This document shows, piece by piece, positions 9,869 to 18,730 of a stretch of DNA of 64,000 bases. This DNA comes from Gemmatimonadaceae bacterium (GTDB lineage: Bacteria; Gemmatimonadota; Gemmatimonadetes; Gemmatimonadales; Gemmatimonadaceae), in NCBI GenBank assembly GCA_025358925.1, contig JANYHT010000017.1, positions 62,001 through 126,000 of the forward strand. The letters are read 5' to 3'. Positions within the stretch are counted from its first letter, which is position 1, and each line of letters opens with the position of its first letter. A program made the translations under genes and the position numbers. Under the pieces are notes generated by a model. The model did no database searches, was not told where the DNA came from, and saw only the letters and a program-made list of their open reading frames with translations.

Positions 9869-11968
9869 GTGCCCGATTCCGCAGCCCCGTCCTCCGAGGA
9901 CGCCGAACTTCGCGCCCATGTTCAAGAAGCGCTGAGCGCATCTTATGATGTGGAGCAGGAGATTGGCCGCGGCGGTATGGGTATCGTTTACCGGGCGCGC
10001 GACAAGCGTCTGAAGCGTCACGTTGCGATTAAGCTCCTGCCGCCGGAGCTGTCGTTTCGACGCGACATTCGCTCGCGTTTTTTGCGTGAAGCCGAGACCG
10101 CCGCGCAGCTCAGCCATCCGAACATCGTGCCCATCTATTCGGTCGACGAAGTTGGGAATTTGGTCTTTTTTGTGATGGCCTGCATTGATGGCGACAACCT
10201 TGCCACACTCCTGCAGAAGCGCGGGCCGCTGCCGATTGAAAATGTCCGGCGGTGGTTCACGGAAGTTGCGGACGCAATGTCGTATGCACACGCGCGCGGT
10301 GTCATTCATCGCGACATCAAGCCCGACAATATTTTGCTGGATGGGATTGATGGGCGCGCGCTGGTCACTGATTTCGGCATAGCGCGCGCGATGATCGATA
10401 GTGGTGAGACGTCACGTCTTACTGCCACGGGCATGGCCATTGGAACGCCCGCGTACATGTCGCCGGAGCAGGCATCGGGTGATCGCGATCTCGATGGGCG
10501 GAGCGACCTGTATTCGTTGGGCGTTGTGGCGTACCAAATGCTGGTGGGCGAACCCCCGTTTATCGGTGGCACGACGCCGGCGTTACTGGTGAAGCATCTT
10601 GCCGAACTTCCGGTGCCCGTATCATTACGTCGCCCGGACGTACCGGCCGACTTGGCCATGATCGTGATGCGCTTGCTCGAGAAAAATCCGGACAATCGTT
10701 TTCAAAGTGCAGTCGAAGTGGTGCAAGCGCTGAAAACGGGTATCGTGCCACCGGCTCCCAGTGTCGCGTTCACTGCAGGATCGCCGGGAGCACTTCGTGG
10801 TGCCCCGGGAAGCGGCATGTCCTTCGGGGGGCTGCCTCAGAATGCTGGACGTACGGCCAATAGCGCCTCCGCATATTCGCCGCCGAGTTATCAGGCGCCA
10901 ACGTATCAGGCAAATACAGCGCAATCGTCGGGGAACGCGTACCCACCGCAGCAGTACAGCGGGGATGATCGCGACCATCAGCCGACCACCTCGGACATCG
11001 CACGATGGGAAGCGCCGCTTGTCATAAAATTTCGCAAGCGGCTCGCGCCGTATTTGTTCATCAACGGCGCGTTGCTGGTGGTAAGCATTTTTGGTGGTAA
11101 AGAGTTTTTTGGCTTCAGCACGCTGTGGACCATTTGGATCGCCTGGAAGTACGCCAAACTGTGGTCGGACGGATATGACTGGAAGGACGTGCTGCGCCAA
11201 CCGCGTCATCGCATGTTTGGGGAGGTGCTCTCCGACGTCTTCGATAGCGTTGCGGCCACCTTTAGTCGCACCAAGCGAGAGGAATTGCGCGCGCAGGGAC
11301 GACGCAGTCGACTGAGTGGCGTACTTACGCCATCGTTTCCGTCGTTGGGCGGTGCGAGCACTGTCTCCAACAACAAGGGCTACACCGCGACCGCAGCCCC
11401 TGCACGCGAGGACGAACTCGGCGAGTACGCGACCACCGTCCGTGCGGCGCGCGCCGACCGGGAGGAGATCGGCCGTCTCCTTGCGACGATTCCTGCAGGC
11501 GAGCGCGCACGTATTTCCGAGGTGGCGAAGACGTCCGTCGAACTCGTCAACAAAATCGAAATCATAGCGCTCGATCTCGCGCGCTCGGATCGCGAACAGG
11601 GCAATGACCGCGCGCTCGCAGTTGATGCGGAAATCGCGTCGCTCGAACTGGAGGCCAATCCGCTCGACGTGCAACGCAGTGAAACACGTGTACGTCGATT
11701 GGCGCAATTACGGCGGGATCGTCGCGCGATTGCCGAATCTGTACGTCGTCGTGATCTACGTCGCGGACAGCTGGAGAGCTGCCGTATCGCGCTTGAGAAC
11801 GTGCGCCTCGACCTCGTGCGACTCCGCACCGGCAACAGTTCGGTGCAAAGTGTCACGCTCGTTGCGGAGCAAGCAATGGCGCTCGCGCGCGAAGTCGATA
11901 TTGCCGTGCAAGCGGCCGGTGAAGTGCGCGACGCTACGCGCTCGCGCACCGCTCACGTCGCAGGCTGA
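9869..11968 (+). CDS. Ser/Thr protein kinase with membrane and coiled-coil tail
   Basis: Protein of 699 aa from a GTG start. The Hanks-type kinase domain (about 26-290) is complete: glycine loop EIGRGGMGIVY, VAIK Lys (about 54), HRDIKPDN (147-154), DFG (168-170) and the GTPAYMSPEQ activation-loop end. A Pro/Tyr/Gln-rich linker follows (YSPPSYQAPTYQ). Next is a two-helix membrane domain of the 2TM type (FINGALLVVSIFG, FSTLWTIWIAWKYAKLW). The last 150 residues are a charged coiled coil ending in the pattern ENVRLDLVRLRTGN...EVDIAVQAAGEVRD. Topology suggests a cytoplasmic kinase held at the membrane. The second kinase begins eight bases after its stop and shares its architecture. Targets are unknown. 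Confidence 0.92.
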   Translation: MPDSAAPSSEDAELRAHVQEALSASYDVEQEIGRGGMGIVYRARDKRLKRHVAIKLLPPELSFRRDIRSRFLREAETAAQLSHPNIVPIYSVDEVGNLVFFVMACIDGDNLATLLQKRGPLPIENVRRWFTEVADAMSYAHARGVIHRDIKPDNILLDGIDGRALVTDFGIARAMIDSGETSRLTATGMAIGTPAYMSPEQASGDRDLDGRSDLYSLGVVAYQMLVGEPPFIGGTTPALLVKHLAELPVPVSLRRPDVPADLAMIVMRLLEKNPDNRFQSAVEVVQALKTGIVPPAPSVAFTAGSPGALRGAPGSGMSFGGLPQNAGRTANSASAYSPPSYQAPTYQANTAQSSGNAYPPQQYSGDDRDHQPTTSDIARWEAPLVIKFRKRLAPYLFINGALLVVSIFGGKEFFGFSTLWTIWIAWKYAKLWSDGYDWKDVLRQPRHRMFGEVLSDVFDSVAATFSRTKREELRAQGRRSRLSGVLTPSFPSLGGASTVSNNKGYTATAAPAREDELGEYATTVRAARADREEIGRLLATIPAGERARISEVAKTSVELVNKIEIIALDLARSDREQGNDRALAVDAEIASLELEANPLDVQRSETRVRRLAQLRRDRRAIAESVRRRDLRRGQLESCRIALENVRLDLVRLRTGNSSVQSVTLVAEQAMALAREVDIAVQAAGEVRDATRSRTAHVAG

Positions 11969-11975
11969 GCGACAC

Positions 11976-14342
11976 GTGGCCGACGAGTCGGCGCGGAGCG
12001 CGGATTTGCAGCGTGCATCCGACAAGCGTCGAGCGGACGATGCGATCGATGCGAACGCTTTGCGTGATCGCGTCACGGCAGCGTTTGGCGACCACTATCT
12101 CGTCGAGCAAGAAGTTGGTCGCGGCGGTATGGCGGTGGTGTACGCGGCCACGGATGTTCGCTTGCAGCGCGTGGTCGCACTCAAAGTGCTGCCTCCGGAG
12201 CTCGCCTTTCGATCGGATGTGCGTGAACGTTTTGTGCGCGAAGCACAAACGGCGGCGCGACTCAATCACCCGCATATCGTGCCTATTTATGCGGTGCATG
12301 AGCACGCAGGGCTGGTGTGCTTTGCCATGTCACTTGTCACTGGCGAAAGTCTGGCGGCGCGTATCGCGCGCGAACCGCGTCCGTCATTCGAATTCATTGC
12401 CAGCATTCTCGAACAGGTCGCCGACGCGCTGGCGTATGCGCACGCCGCTGCGGTTGTGCATCGCGACATCAAGCCCGACAACATCTTACTTGATAAGGAG
12501 TCCGGTCGTGCGTTAGTCACGGACTTTGGCATCGCGCGTGCGGCAGAAAGTGGCTCGCGGCTTACACAAACAGGCATCGCGGTTGGCACGCCAGCGTTCA
12601 TGAGCCCCGAGCAAGCCACCGGAGAACGCGATGTCGATGGTCGCAGCGACGTTTACTCACTGGGTGTCGTCGGCTATCTGATGCTCGCGGGTCGATTGCC
12701 ATTTGAAGCCGCCACAACGCCGGCCATGTTGGTCAAGCACGTGAGCGCTACGCCGCCGCCGATTCGCTCGGTGCGCGCTGATGCGCCGGACGTGCTCGTG
12801 AATATTCTCGAACGTTGTCTTGCCAAACGTCCAACCGATCGATGGGAAAATGCGCTCGCGATGCGGGACGCGTTGCGCCGTGCGCTACGCGATGGCTCGC
12901 TGTCCGCACGTCCGTCGCCATACCAGTTTCCACCTCGCGCAGCGCCACAGATGCAACCCGCCACCGTGCGCGCCGCACAAGGATACACGGACAAGTACGG
13001 ACACCGCCACGAAGACTGGTCGCCGCAGATCGCTTCATCACCAGCGCCACAGATGTTAGCGCCGCAGCTGCCGGTCTTACCGCCATTGCCCGTCGGCGCC
13101 AGTCGCGAGGAATATCGAGAGTGGCGCCACGCCGTGCGCGACCAGCGTCGTGACTACCGTGATCAACTGAAAGACCAGCAGCGGCAATTGGTGCAAGGGT
13201 TGCAGTTTGACGGCCTCGAGCGCTTGAGCACCCGCCCGCTATCTCGCCAGATCTCGGCATTCCGATATCAGGTCATTTCGAACGGCGCCATCATGATTTT
13301 TCTTGGCTTATTAAATTCACGGATCGGCGGTTTCCCGTGGGCAGTGTTCCCGGCGATTGGGATGAGTATGGGCATCTTGTCGGTGTATTCGCGACTTCGC
13401 GAGCGTGGCGCGACGTGGGCACAAATACTCGGCAGCGAGTCTGCGGGTGAGACAGAGGTCGAGGCGCGACGCGTTGCGCTGAGCACGCAGCCGCTGTCAA
13501 CGCCGCAACGCCTGACAAACGCGGTCAACTCATTGAAACGACGCGTGAAATGGGTTGCGGGCTCGGTTGCCGTCGCGGCGGCGTCATTGGTGGCCGGTAC
13601 CACATTCCATCTCAACCCGTTGCAAGTGCCGTTCGCCGCTGCGATTGTCACCGGGCTTATATCACTGCAACTCTCGATCGTTGCAGGCGTGCGCGTCCGA
13701 CGACTCGGTATCCCGCTGACCGCTGCGCTAGGGGATCGATGGCGCGAACTCGCGCGCGCGGTAGATGACCGTCCGCACGATGTGCAATTGCGTGAAGCGA
13801 TTGATCGCCTTGCTGGTGCATCCGTGCTCGCCTCGCCGTTTGGAGATACGCTGCGCACAGCAGTCGAAGATCGCCTTGCGATCAAGGATGCCGCATCGAG
13901 ACTCACTGACGCTGATCGCACGCTGGTGCCGGATGTCGAGCCAACTGCGGATGCGTTACTAGAGCGTGTTGGTGCGCTCGCCAATGGACTTGAGCGGCTT
14001 GATCGAGATATGCCATCCGATGCGATGTCGACGCTGGACGTGCGCATCGCCGCTGCGGAAGCCGAGCCGGACACCGCGCCAGATCACGAGCGGCGTTTGA
14101 CGCTGCTCACTCGACAACGCGCGTCACTACAGGAACTCGTCGAACGCCGCGAAACCATGCTGCGGCAACTCGACAATGCGTCAATGGCACTCCGTACGTT
14201 ACGTCTTGACATGGTCAAGCTACGCACGCTCGGCATCGGCGCGGTGATTAACGACGTGACAAGCGCAACACAGGAAGCGCGCGCGCTCTCGGTGGACATA
14301 AAACGCGCGCTGCAGGCGGCGGATGAAGTTCGACGACTCTGA
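11976..14342 (+). CDS. Second Ser/Thr protein kinase, paralogue of the preceding one
   Basis: Protein of 788 aa. The GTG at 11976 (VADESARSADLQ) is chosen because the longer open frame overlaps the first kinase. The kinase domain is intact: EVGRGGMAVVY, VALKVLPPE, HRDIKPDNILLD, VTDFGIARA and GTPAFMSPEQ. A basic linker with DQRRDYRDQLKDQQRQ follows. Then come a 2TM pair (NGAIMIFLGLLNSRIGGFPWAVFP) and a second pair of hydrophobic helices (VAGSVAVAAASLVAGTTF, AAAIVTGLISLQLSIVAGV). The C-terminal coiled coil contains ALRTLRLDMVKLRTLG...ALQAADEVRRL, clearly related to the tail of the upstream kinase. It is probably co-transcribed with that gene and arose by duplication. Confidence 0.9.
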   Translation: MADESARSADLQRASDKRRADDAIDANALRDRVTAAFGDHYLVEQEVGRGGMAVVYAATDVRLQRVVALKVLPPELAFRSDVRERFVREAQTAARLNHPHIVPIYAVHEHAGLVCFAMSLVTGESLAARIAREPRPSFEFIASILEQVADALAYAHAAAVVHRDIKPDNILLDKESGRALVTDFGIARAAESGSRLTQTGIAVGTPAFMSPEQATGERDVDGRSDVYSLGVVGYLMLAGRLPFEAATTPAMLVKHVSATPPPIRSVRADAPDVLVNILERCLAKRPTDRWENALAMRDALRRALRDGSLSARPSPYQFPPRAAPQMQPATVRAAQGYTDKYGHRHEDWSPQIASSPAPQMLAPQLPVLPPLPVGASREEYREWRHAVRDQRRDYRDQLKDQQRQLVQGLQFDGLERLSTRPLSRQISAFRYQVISNGAIMIFLGLLNSRIGGFPWAVFPAIGMSMGILSVYSRLRERGATWAQILGSESAGETEVEARRVALSTQPLSTPQRLTNAVNSLKRRVKWVAGSVAVAAASLVAGTTFHLNPLQVPFAAAIVTGLISLQLSIVAGVRVRRLGIPLTAALGDRWRELARAVDDRPHDVQLREAIDRLAGASVLASPFGDTLRTAVEDRLAIKDAASRLTDADRTLVPDVEPTADALLERVGALANGLERLDRDMPSDAMSTLDVRIAAAEAEPDTAPDHERRLTLLTRQRASLQELVERRETMLRQLDNASMALRTLRLDMVKLRTLGIGAVINDVTSATQEARALSVDIKRALQAADEVRRL

Positions 14343-14365
14343 CGCGCGCCTGCGTTGCCGAAAAA

Positions 14366-14674
14366 TTACGACTGCTCCGCAAGCGCTTCCAGTTCCATTA
14401 CCAATGCACCATGTCCGTAGCGTTGGGCCGCCGCGATACCGTTGGCGATCGCCGTACTGGCGTCATCAGACCGTCCAAGTTTTTGAAGCGCATCAGCGTA
14501 ACGCAACCAGCCGTTGCCTTCGTCGTCGTAGCGCGACAAATACGCGGCGAGTTCATCGACGGCTTCGTCTAGCAAGCCTGCCTTCAGCAGTTCATTCGCG
14601 AGACCAAAGCGCGCGAGCGGGTTGTCCGGTTGCTTTGCGGCCATCGTGCGCATCGTGGCTAGCCGATCGATCAT
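14366..14674 (-). CDS. Small TPR-repeat protein
   Basis: Protein of 102 aa made of about two and a half tetratricopeptide repeats (NPLARFGLANELLKAGLLDEAVDELAAYL and GNGWLRYADALQKLGRSDDASTAIANGI). There is no signal peptide, so it is cytoplasmic and probably a protein-binding adaptor. It ends 23 bases from the convergent kinase stop. It lies downstream of the alpha/beta hydrolase gene on the same strand with a 12-base gap, so the two are likely co-transcribed. Confidence 0.75.
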   Translation of the reverse strand: MIDRLATMRTMAAKQPDNPLARFGLANELLKAGLLDEAVDELAAYLSRYDDEGNGWLRYADALQKLGRSDDASTAIANGIAAAQRYGHGALVMELEALAEQS

Positions 14675-14686
14675 ATGTTTCTCGCG

Positions 14687-15541
14687 TCAACGGGTGAGCA
14701 ATGCAGCGATAATTGCGCCGAGTCGGTCGGGTGCTTCTTCTGGTGCGACATGGGCGACGCCGGGAATGCATTGCGACGTACACGTATCGTTCGTTGCGTC
14801 GCGTAACGCGTCGAGCAAGCGCGTGGCGCGAGCTGGCGGAAGAAATGGATCGCTCGTCCCCATCGCAATGGATGTTGGGCAGGTGATCGCACCGTGCGTT
14901 AAGGCACGCGCCGTATCGTGGTGTGATGCTGCAATCGCGCGCAATTGCGCGCAGGCCGCTGCGCGTCCGTCCCGCGTTTGGAATGTCTTGAGATAAAAGT
15001 CAAGCGATCGCGCACCTACATCGCGCTGAGAGTACGACGATAACAGCGCGGCGTGCAGCGCTGATGCGAGCCACTGCGGAGACAGTAGCTGCCATAGCGG
15101 TACAAACCACGCCAGCCGAGCAAGGCGTCCAATCACACGCGCGTCGCGGGGGTTGCGCGCGAGCAATGTGGGATTGATGAGCGCTAAATGCGCGACGCGG
15201 TGGGGATGTGTGGCGGCGACGAGTGCGCACACGGCTGCACCCATTCCATGACCAACGAGGGACGCGCGCTCGACACCCATCACATCCAAAAGCACGGCTA
15301 CACGCGACGCGTGCGCCGCGACGGTCATGGATGCCGCATTTGGCGGATCGCTCCGTCCGTGCCCCAAGAGGTCGAGCACCAGCACTCGATGTCCCGGTGG
15401 CAGACGCGGCAGCAAGTCCTGCCAAACGTGCGAGGACGTGAATGCGCCGTGCACGAGCACGATCGGGTCCCCCGCGCCACGGGACCCGAAGGCGTAGCAA
15501 TAGAGGCGGACGCCCCCCAGGTCAACGAATTCGCCGCGCAT
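14687..15541 (-). CDS. Alpha/beta hydrolase-fold protein without the nucleophilic serine
   Basis: Protein of 284 aa with the alpha/beta hydrolase fold. The oxyanion region IVLVHGAFTSSHVWQDLL and DLLGHGRSDPP are typical. A late Asp (MGTSDPF) and His (PGVAHVAPEEAPDRL) are where the acid and base of the triad belong. The nucleophile elbow, normally G-H-S-M-G, reads G-H-G-M-G: codon GGA at 15245-15247 encodes Gly99. Unless another residue takes over, the usual hydrolytic mechanism is lost, so this may be a pseudo-enzyme or a non-hydrolytic member. The reading frame is otherwise intact and well conserved. The TPR gene follows closely. Confidence 0.8.
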   Translation of the reverse strand: MRGEFVDLGGVRLYCYAFGSRGAGDPIVLVHGAFTSSHVWQDLLPRLPPGHRVLVLDLLGHGRSDPPNAASMTVAAHASRVAVLLDVMGVERASLVGHGMGAAVCALVAATHPHRVAHLALINPTLLARNPRDARVIGRLARLAWFVPLWQLLSPQWLASALHAALLSSYSQRDVGARSLDFYLKTFQTRDGRAAACAQLRAIAASHHDTARALTHGAITCPTSIAMGTSDPFLPPARATRLLDALRDATNDTCTSQCIPGVAHVAPEEAPDRLGAIIAALLTR

Positions 15542-15585
15542 GGTGTCGATGGCAATCTTGCCCGACGCCGTGCGGGGGACAAGCG

Positions 15586-15617
15586 ACGACGGGGACGCCG
15601 CTTGGCGTCCCCGTCGT
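15586..15617 (-). terminator. Perfect 14-bp hairpin
   Basis: Bases 15586-15599 and 15604-15617 are perfect inverted complements around a GCTT loop. The hairpin lies between the end of the Spy-like gene (minus strand) and the start of the alpha/beta hydrolase gene. It therefore probably stops or attenuates transcription from the Spy-like gene. No U tract follows on the minus strand, so it could instead stabilise the mRNA 3' end. Confidence 0.55.
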
Positions 15618-15648
15618 TCACGTTGGAGTAGCGAAACTACGAATGGCC

Positions 15649-16041
15649 TTAGGCGCCTGGGCCGCGACGCGCTGCGCGCATAGCTTCGGCGTTCTTCTCG
15701 TACGCCGCCACTTGCTCAGCAGTGAGAATCGCCTTCACCGCCTTCGTGGTCTCGGCTGTCATGGCCTGACGCTTGGCCATCATTTCTGGCGAACGCATGT
15801 CACCGCCCGCCGCCATCATTTCCTGCTGCATCTTTGCCTGCGACGCGTAGACCTCATCGACCTTCTTGGTTTGTTCAGCCGTCAGCGTGATGCCTTCGAA
15901 AGCGCGAGTGCGTTGTGCGGCCGCTCGCTCTGCCTGGCTCATGCCACCGCCACCGCCGCCACCACCGCCACCTTGGGCTTGAGCAACGGAAGCGCAGGCA
16001 AACGCCAGCGCGAAGGCAACGATCTTCAGGGGGGTCTTCAT
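15649..16041 (-). CDS. Small periplasmic Spy/CpxP-like protein with polyglycine run
   Basis: Protein of 130 aa. Residues 1-23 (MKTPLKIVAFALAFACASVAQAQ) are a signal peptide. A run of ten glycines follows, then a helical, Met- and Gln-rich domain (AEQTKKVDEVYASQAKMQQEMMAAGGDM, LTAEQVAAYEKNAEAMR). The repeated LTxEQ pattern is that of LTXXQ/Spy-type periplasmic chaperones and metal-response proteins, and the assignment rests on this resemblance only. The ATG at 16041 is used because the signal peptide starts there; GGAA lies just upstream. A strong hairpin follows the gene. Confidence 0.7.
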   Translation of the reverse strand: MKTPLKIVAFALAFACASVAQAQGGGGGGGGGGMSQAERAAAQRTRAFEGITLTAEQTKKVDEVYASQAKMQQEMMAAGGDMRSPEMMAKRQAMTAETTKAVKAILTAEQVAAYEKNAEAMRAARRGPGA

Positions 16042-16277
16042 AAGGAATTCCGAGGTGAAAACGTGCAACACGGCGAAGCACGCGGACGCGCACCTGCCCT
16101 GGGACACAAGAATAGACGCAGCACCTTTCAAAAGCGTTAATGATCGAGCGCCGCCGAATTGGCTGACGGTGATATACTTCGATACCCGGTTAAATCGCAT
16201 GGTTCCTGTATGAACCGCGCGAAACGTGGCGATCGACCTCTGGCGGAATGAGTTGTCGCGGGTACAATAGCGAACCT

Positions 16278-17426
16278 GTGACTCTCCCCAATTCGCTCCC
16301 GTCGATTTTACTGCCCAGTCCGCCATCGGCCACTGGCACCCCGCTGTCTTCAACGGCGCCGACGTCCTTTGCTATCGGCTGGATGTTGAAGCATGCGTCT
16401 CCTGCGCTCCAGTATCGGGCGCTCGTTGATGTCGCGAAGTATCGCGCCGACGATGCACGTCTGGCTGTGGTTCCCTACGCGTCCCATCAAGGGCTGCGGT
16501 TACTGATGATGCAGGATTCGGACGGTTCGTGGCCTGGTGGCATGCTAAGCGTGCCAAAGAGCGGCGAACTCGTTGGTGTTGGCACCATCTTGGCATACCG
16601 ACGTCTGCTCGAGCTTGGTTGGGATCCGGAGTCTCCGGCACTCTCCGCCACAAAACGACTGCTCTTTCGGCTCCTCGCGGAGGACGAGAATCCGGCCTAT
16701 TTGTCCGAGATGGCGGTTACAGCCACAGACGATGATCTAGTGAAACGCGGGCGTTTCATGCTGCGCGAGGCCGCTGCGGCCGCGCTGGCGCAAGCCGGAT
16801 ACGAAAGTGACCCGCGGCTTCGTGGCGCCGCGCGTCGTTTGACCGACCGCATCGGCCTATACCTGCGGTCACCGTTGGCGCAGAAACCTTGGATCCGACT
16901 CGGCAACCAGCATGTGTTACCGGCTGAGGTTGCCGCGCCGTCCTTTCACACGCTGTTGATGCTTGCGCATATGCCACAGTTCCGCAGCGAGCATCATGAA
17001 GTTATGGATCGGTTGCAGACCTATCTCGCGCAGCCGTGGCCACGGCAGCAGCCCATTCAGCAAGTCGGCGCGCACCTCATCGAACAGCCACACCTCGTGC
17101 TGGGCGACTTTATGCCGACAAGAAATTCGATGGACGCGGACATGCCCTCGTCGTTGGCGTGGATCGAAATCATGGCGCGACTTGGCTTCCTTCGAAAACA
17201 CGAGGGATGGTCACGTTTGCTCGAACGTCTGCTTGATGATCGGGATCGCAAGGGCATTTGGCACGCGCCGCGGTCGGTGGTGATGCCTGAGCATGTTCCC
17301 GCGTGGTCGTGGCCTGTTATGCCGCTGAGCGACGGCGGTGGTAGCGTTGACCCAACATCGATCGACGTCACTTTCCGTCTTGGACTTATCGCCCGTCTTT
17401 CGGGTCGCGCTATAGAATTGCTGTAG
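16278..17426 (+). CDS. Conserved hypothetical protein, possible alpha/alpha-toroid fold
   Basis: Protein of 382 aa from a GTG start; an in-frame ATG at 16248 is the alternative. No signal peptide and no membrane helices. The phrases LQYRALVDVAKYR, LLMMQDSDGSWPGGMLSVP and VGTILAYRRLLELGWDPES have the spacing of the helical repeats of prenyltransferase or squalene-cyclase-type toroids (Q..DGSW motifs). Catalytic residues of those families are not evident, so I do not assign an enzyme activity. It ends 78 bases before the DEAD-box helicase start on the same strand. Confidence 0.6.
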   Translation: MTLPNSLPSILLPSPPSATGTPLSSTAPTSFAIGWMLKHASPALQYRALVDVAKYRADDARLAVVPYASHQGLRLLMMQDSDGSWPGGMLSVPKSGELVGVGTILAYRRLLELGWDPESPALSATKRLLFRLLAEDENPAYLSEMAVTATDDDLVKRGRFMLREAAAAALAQAGYESDPRLRGAARRLTDRIGLYLRSPLAQKPWIRLGNQHVLPAEVAAPSFHTLLMLAHMPQFRSEHHEVMDRLQTYLAQPWPRQQPIQQVGAHLIEQPHLVLGDFMPTRNSMDADMPSSLAWIEIMARLGFLRKHEGWSRLLERLLDDRDRKGIWHAPRSVVMPEHVPAWSWPVMPLSDGGGSVDPTSIDVTFRLGLIARLSGRAIELL

Positions 17427-17504
17427 CGGCACGCATTGTTGGCCCGCGTGAACCTGTCCAACGTCGCCTCGCAGCCCAGCGGGGGATTAAGTTGTTCGCA
17501 TCTC

Positions 17505-18695
17505 ATGACTGCACCTGCGAACGACAACGCTTCCGGCGACGACATCAAGTTTGCCGATCTGGGCTTGGCCCAACCACTGCTCGACGCGCTGCATGACGCG
17601 GGCTATGAACGTCCAACGCCGATTCAACGCGAAGCCATTCCGATCGCGCTGAAGGGGCGCGACCTTATTGGCTTGGCACAGACGGGTACTGGCAAAACCG
17701 CGAGCTTCACGTTGCCCATTGTGCACCGTCTGCTCAACGGGCCGCGCCGAACACGGGTGCTGATTCTCACGCCAACGCGCGAACTGTGCCTGCAGGTGGA
17801 AGAAAGTTTTCGGAAGTATTCGAAGTACGCACCGATTGATGTGATTCCGGTGTTTGGCGGCGTGGGATATGAACCGCAGGAGAAGGCCTTGCGAAGCGGG
17901 GTTGATGCGGTGGTCGCAACACCTGGTCGACTGCTCGATCATCTTGAAAAACGTAATGTGGATTTTTCGTATCTCGAGACGCTGGTGCTCGACGAAGCGG
18001 ATCGCATGTTGGACATGGGATTCGCGCCGCAACTCAATCGCATTGTTGAACAGATTCCGCGCTATCGGCAAACCATGCTGTTCAGCGCAACCATGCCGCC
18101 CGAAGTTGAAGCGTTGAGTCGCAAGTATCTGCGTAAACCGGTGGTGGTACAGGTGGGACGGCGCTCGTCCGCCGCAACCACGGTGACACACGCGGTATAT
18201 CCGGTGCCACGGCAGCGAAAAAACGAATTGCTGGTGCATTTGTTGTCGGCGGCCGATCACGACTCGGTGTTGGTATTTACGCGCACGAAGTCGGGGGCGG
18301 ACCGCGTGGTTCGAGACCTGGAGCAAGCAGGCATCGACGCGGGCGCGATGCATGCCGATAAATCGCAGCAGCAGCGCATGAAGGCGTTGGAAGATTTTAA
18401 GTCGGGCAAACTGCGCGTGCTGGTGGCGACGGATATTGCGCAACGTGGTTTGGACATTTCTGGCATTACGCACGTGATCAACTATGACGTGCCGCAGCAG
18501 CCAGAAGACTACGTGCATCGTATTGGCCGCACCGGCCGCGCCGCGTCGACTGGTGATGCGTACACGTTCATGTCCGCAGAAGAGATTGGTATGGTGCGCA
18601 CGATCGAGCGCACGATCGGTCAGGAAATTCCTCGAGTGTCGGTGCCCGGTTTTGACTTCGGCACCACGGCCGTGGCTGCGCGAACAACGGTGTAG
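17505..18695 (+). CDS. DEAD-box ATP-dependent RNA helicase (RhlE-like)
   Basis: Protein of 396 aa with every DEAD-box motif in order: Q motif (F-DLGL..PLLDALHDAGYERPTPIQ), I AQTGTGKT, Ia PTRELC, Ib TPGRLLDH, II DEADRMLD, III SATMP, IV VLVFTRT, V ATDIAQRGLDI and VI HRIGRTGRA. The protein ends soon after motif VI, so it lacks the basic tail usual in RhlE. It unwinds short RNA duplexes in ribosome assembly or mRNA decay, and the specific role is open. The ATG at 17505 is chosen because it directly precedes the conserved region; a longer in-frame form would start at 17436. Confidence 0.93.
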   Translation: MTAPANDNASGDDIKFADLGLAQPLLDALHDAGYERPTPIQREAIPIALKGRDLIGLAQTGTGKTASFTLPIVHRLLNGPRRTRVLILTPTRELCLQVEESFRKYSKYAPIDVIPVFGGVGYEPQEKALRSGVDAVVATPGRLLDHLEKRNVDFSYLETLVLDEADRMLDMGFAPQLNRIVEQIPRYRQTMLFSATMPPEVEALSRKYLRKPVVVQVGRRSSAATTVTHAVYPVPRQRKNELLVHLLSAADHDSVLVFTRTKSGADRVVRDLEQAGIDAGAMHADKSQQQRMKALEDFKSGKLRVLVATDIAQRGLDISGITHVINYDVPQQPEDYVHRIGRTGRAASTGDAYTFMSAEEIGMVRTIERTIGQEIPRVSVPGFDFGTTAVAARTTV

Positions 18696-18730
18696 GCGCG
18701 GCAGCATTGTTGCGCGCGGTGATCGACGAC

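Noticed and set aside
11604-11975. N-terminal extension of the second kinase
   Set aside because: It lies inside the first kinase's coding region and reads as non-protein Arg/Ser-rich sequence; the GTG at 11976 gives a normal start.
15943-15972. Polyglycine tract as a phase-variable repeat
   Set aside because: The units are whole Gly codons, so length change cannot shift the frame.
16263-16268. TACAAT as a -10 box for the gene at 16278
   Set aside because: No -35 element is seen at the right distance and it lies too close to the start.
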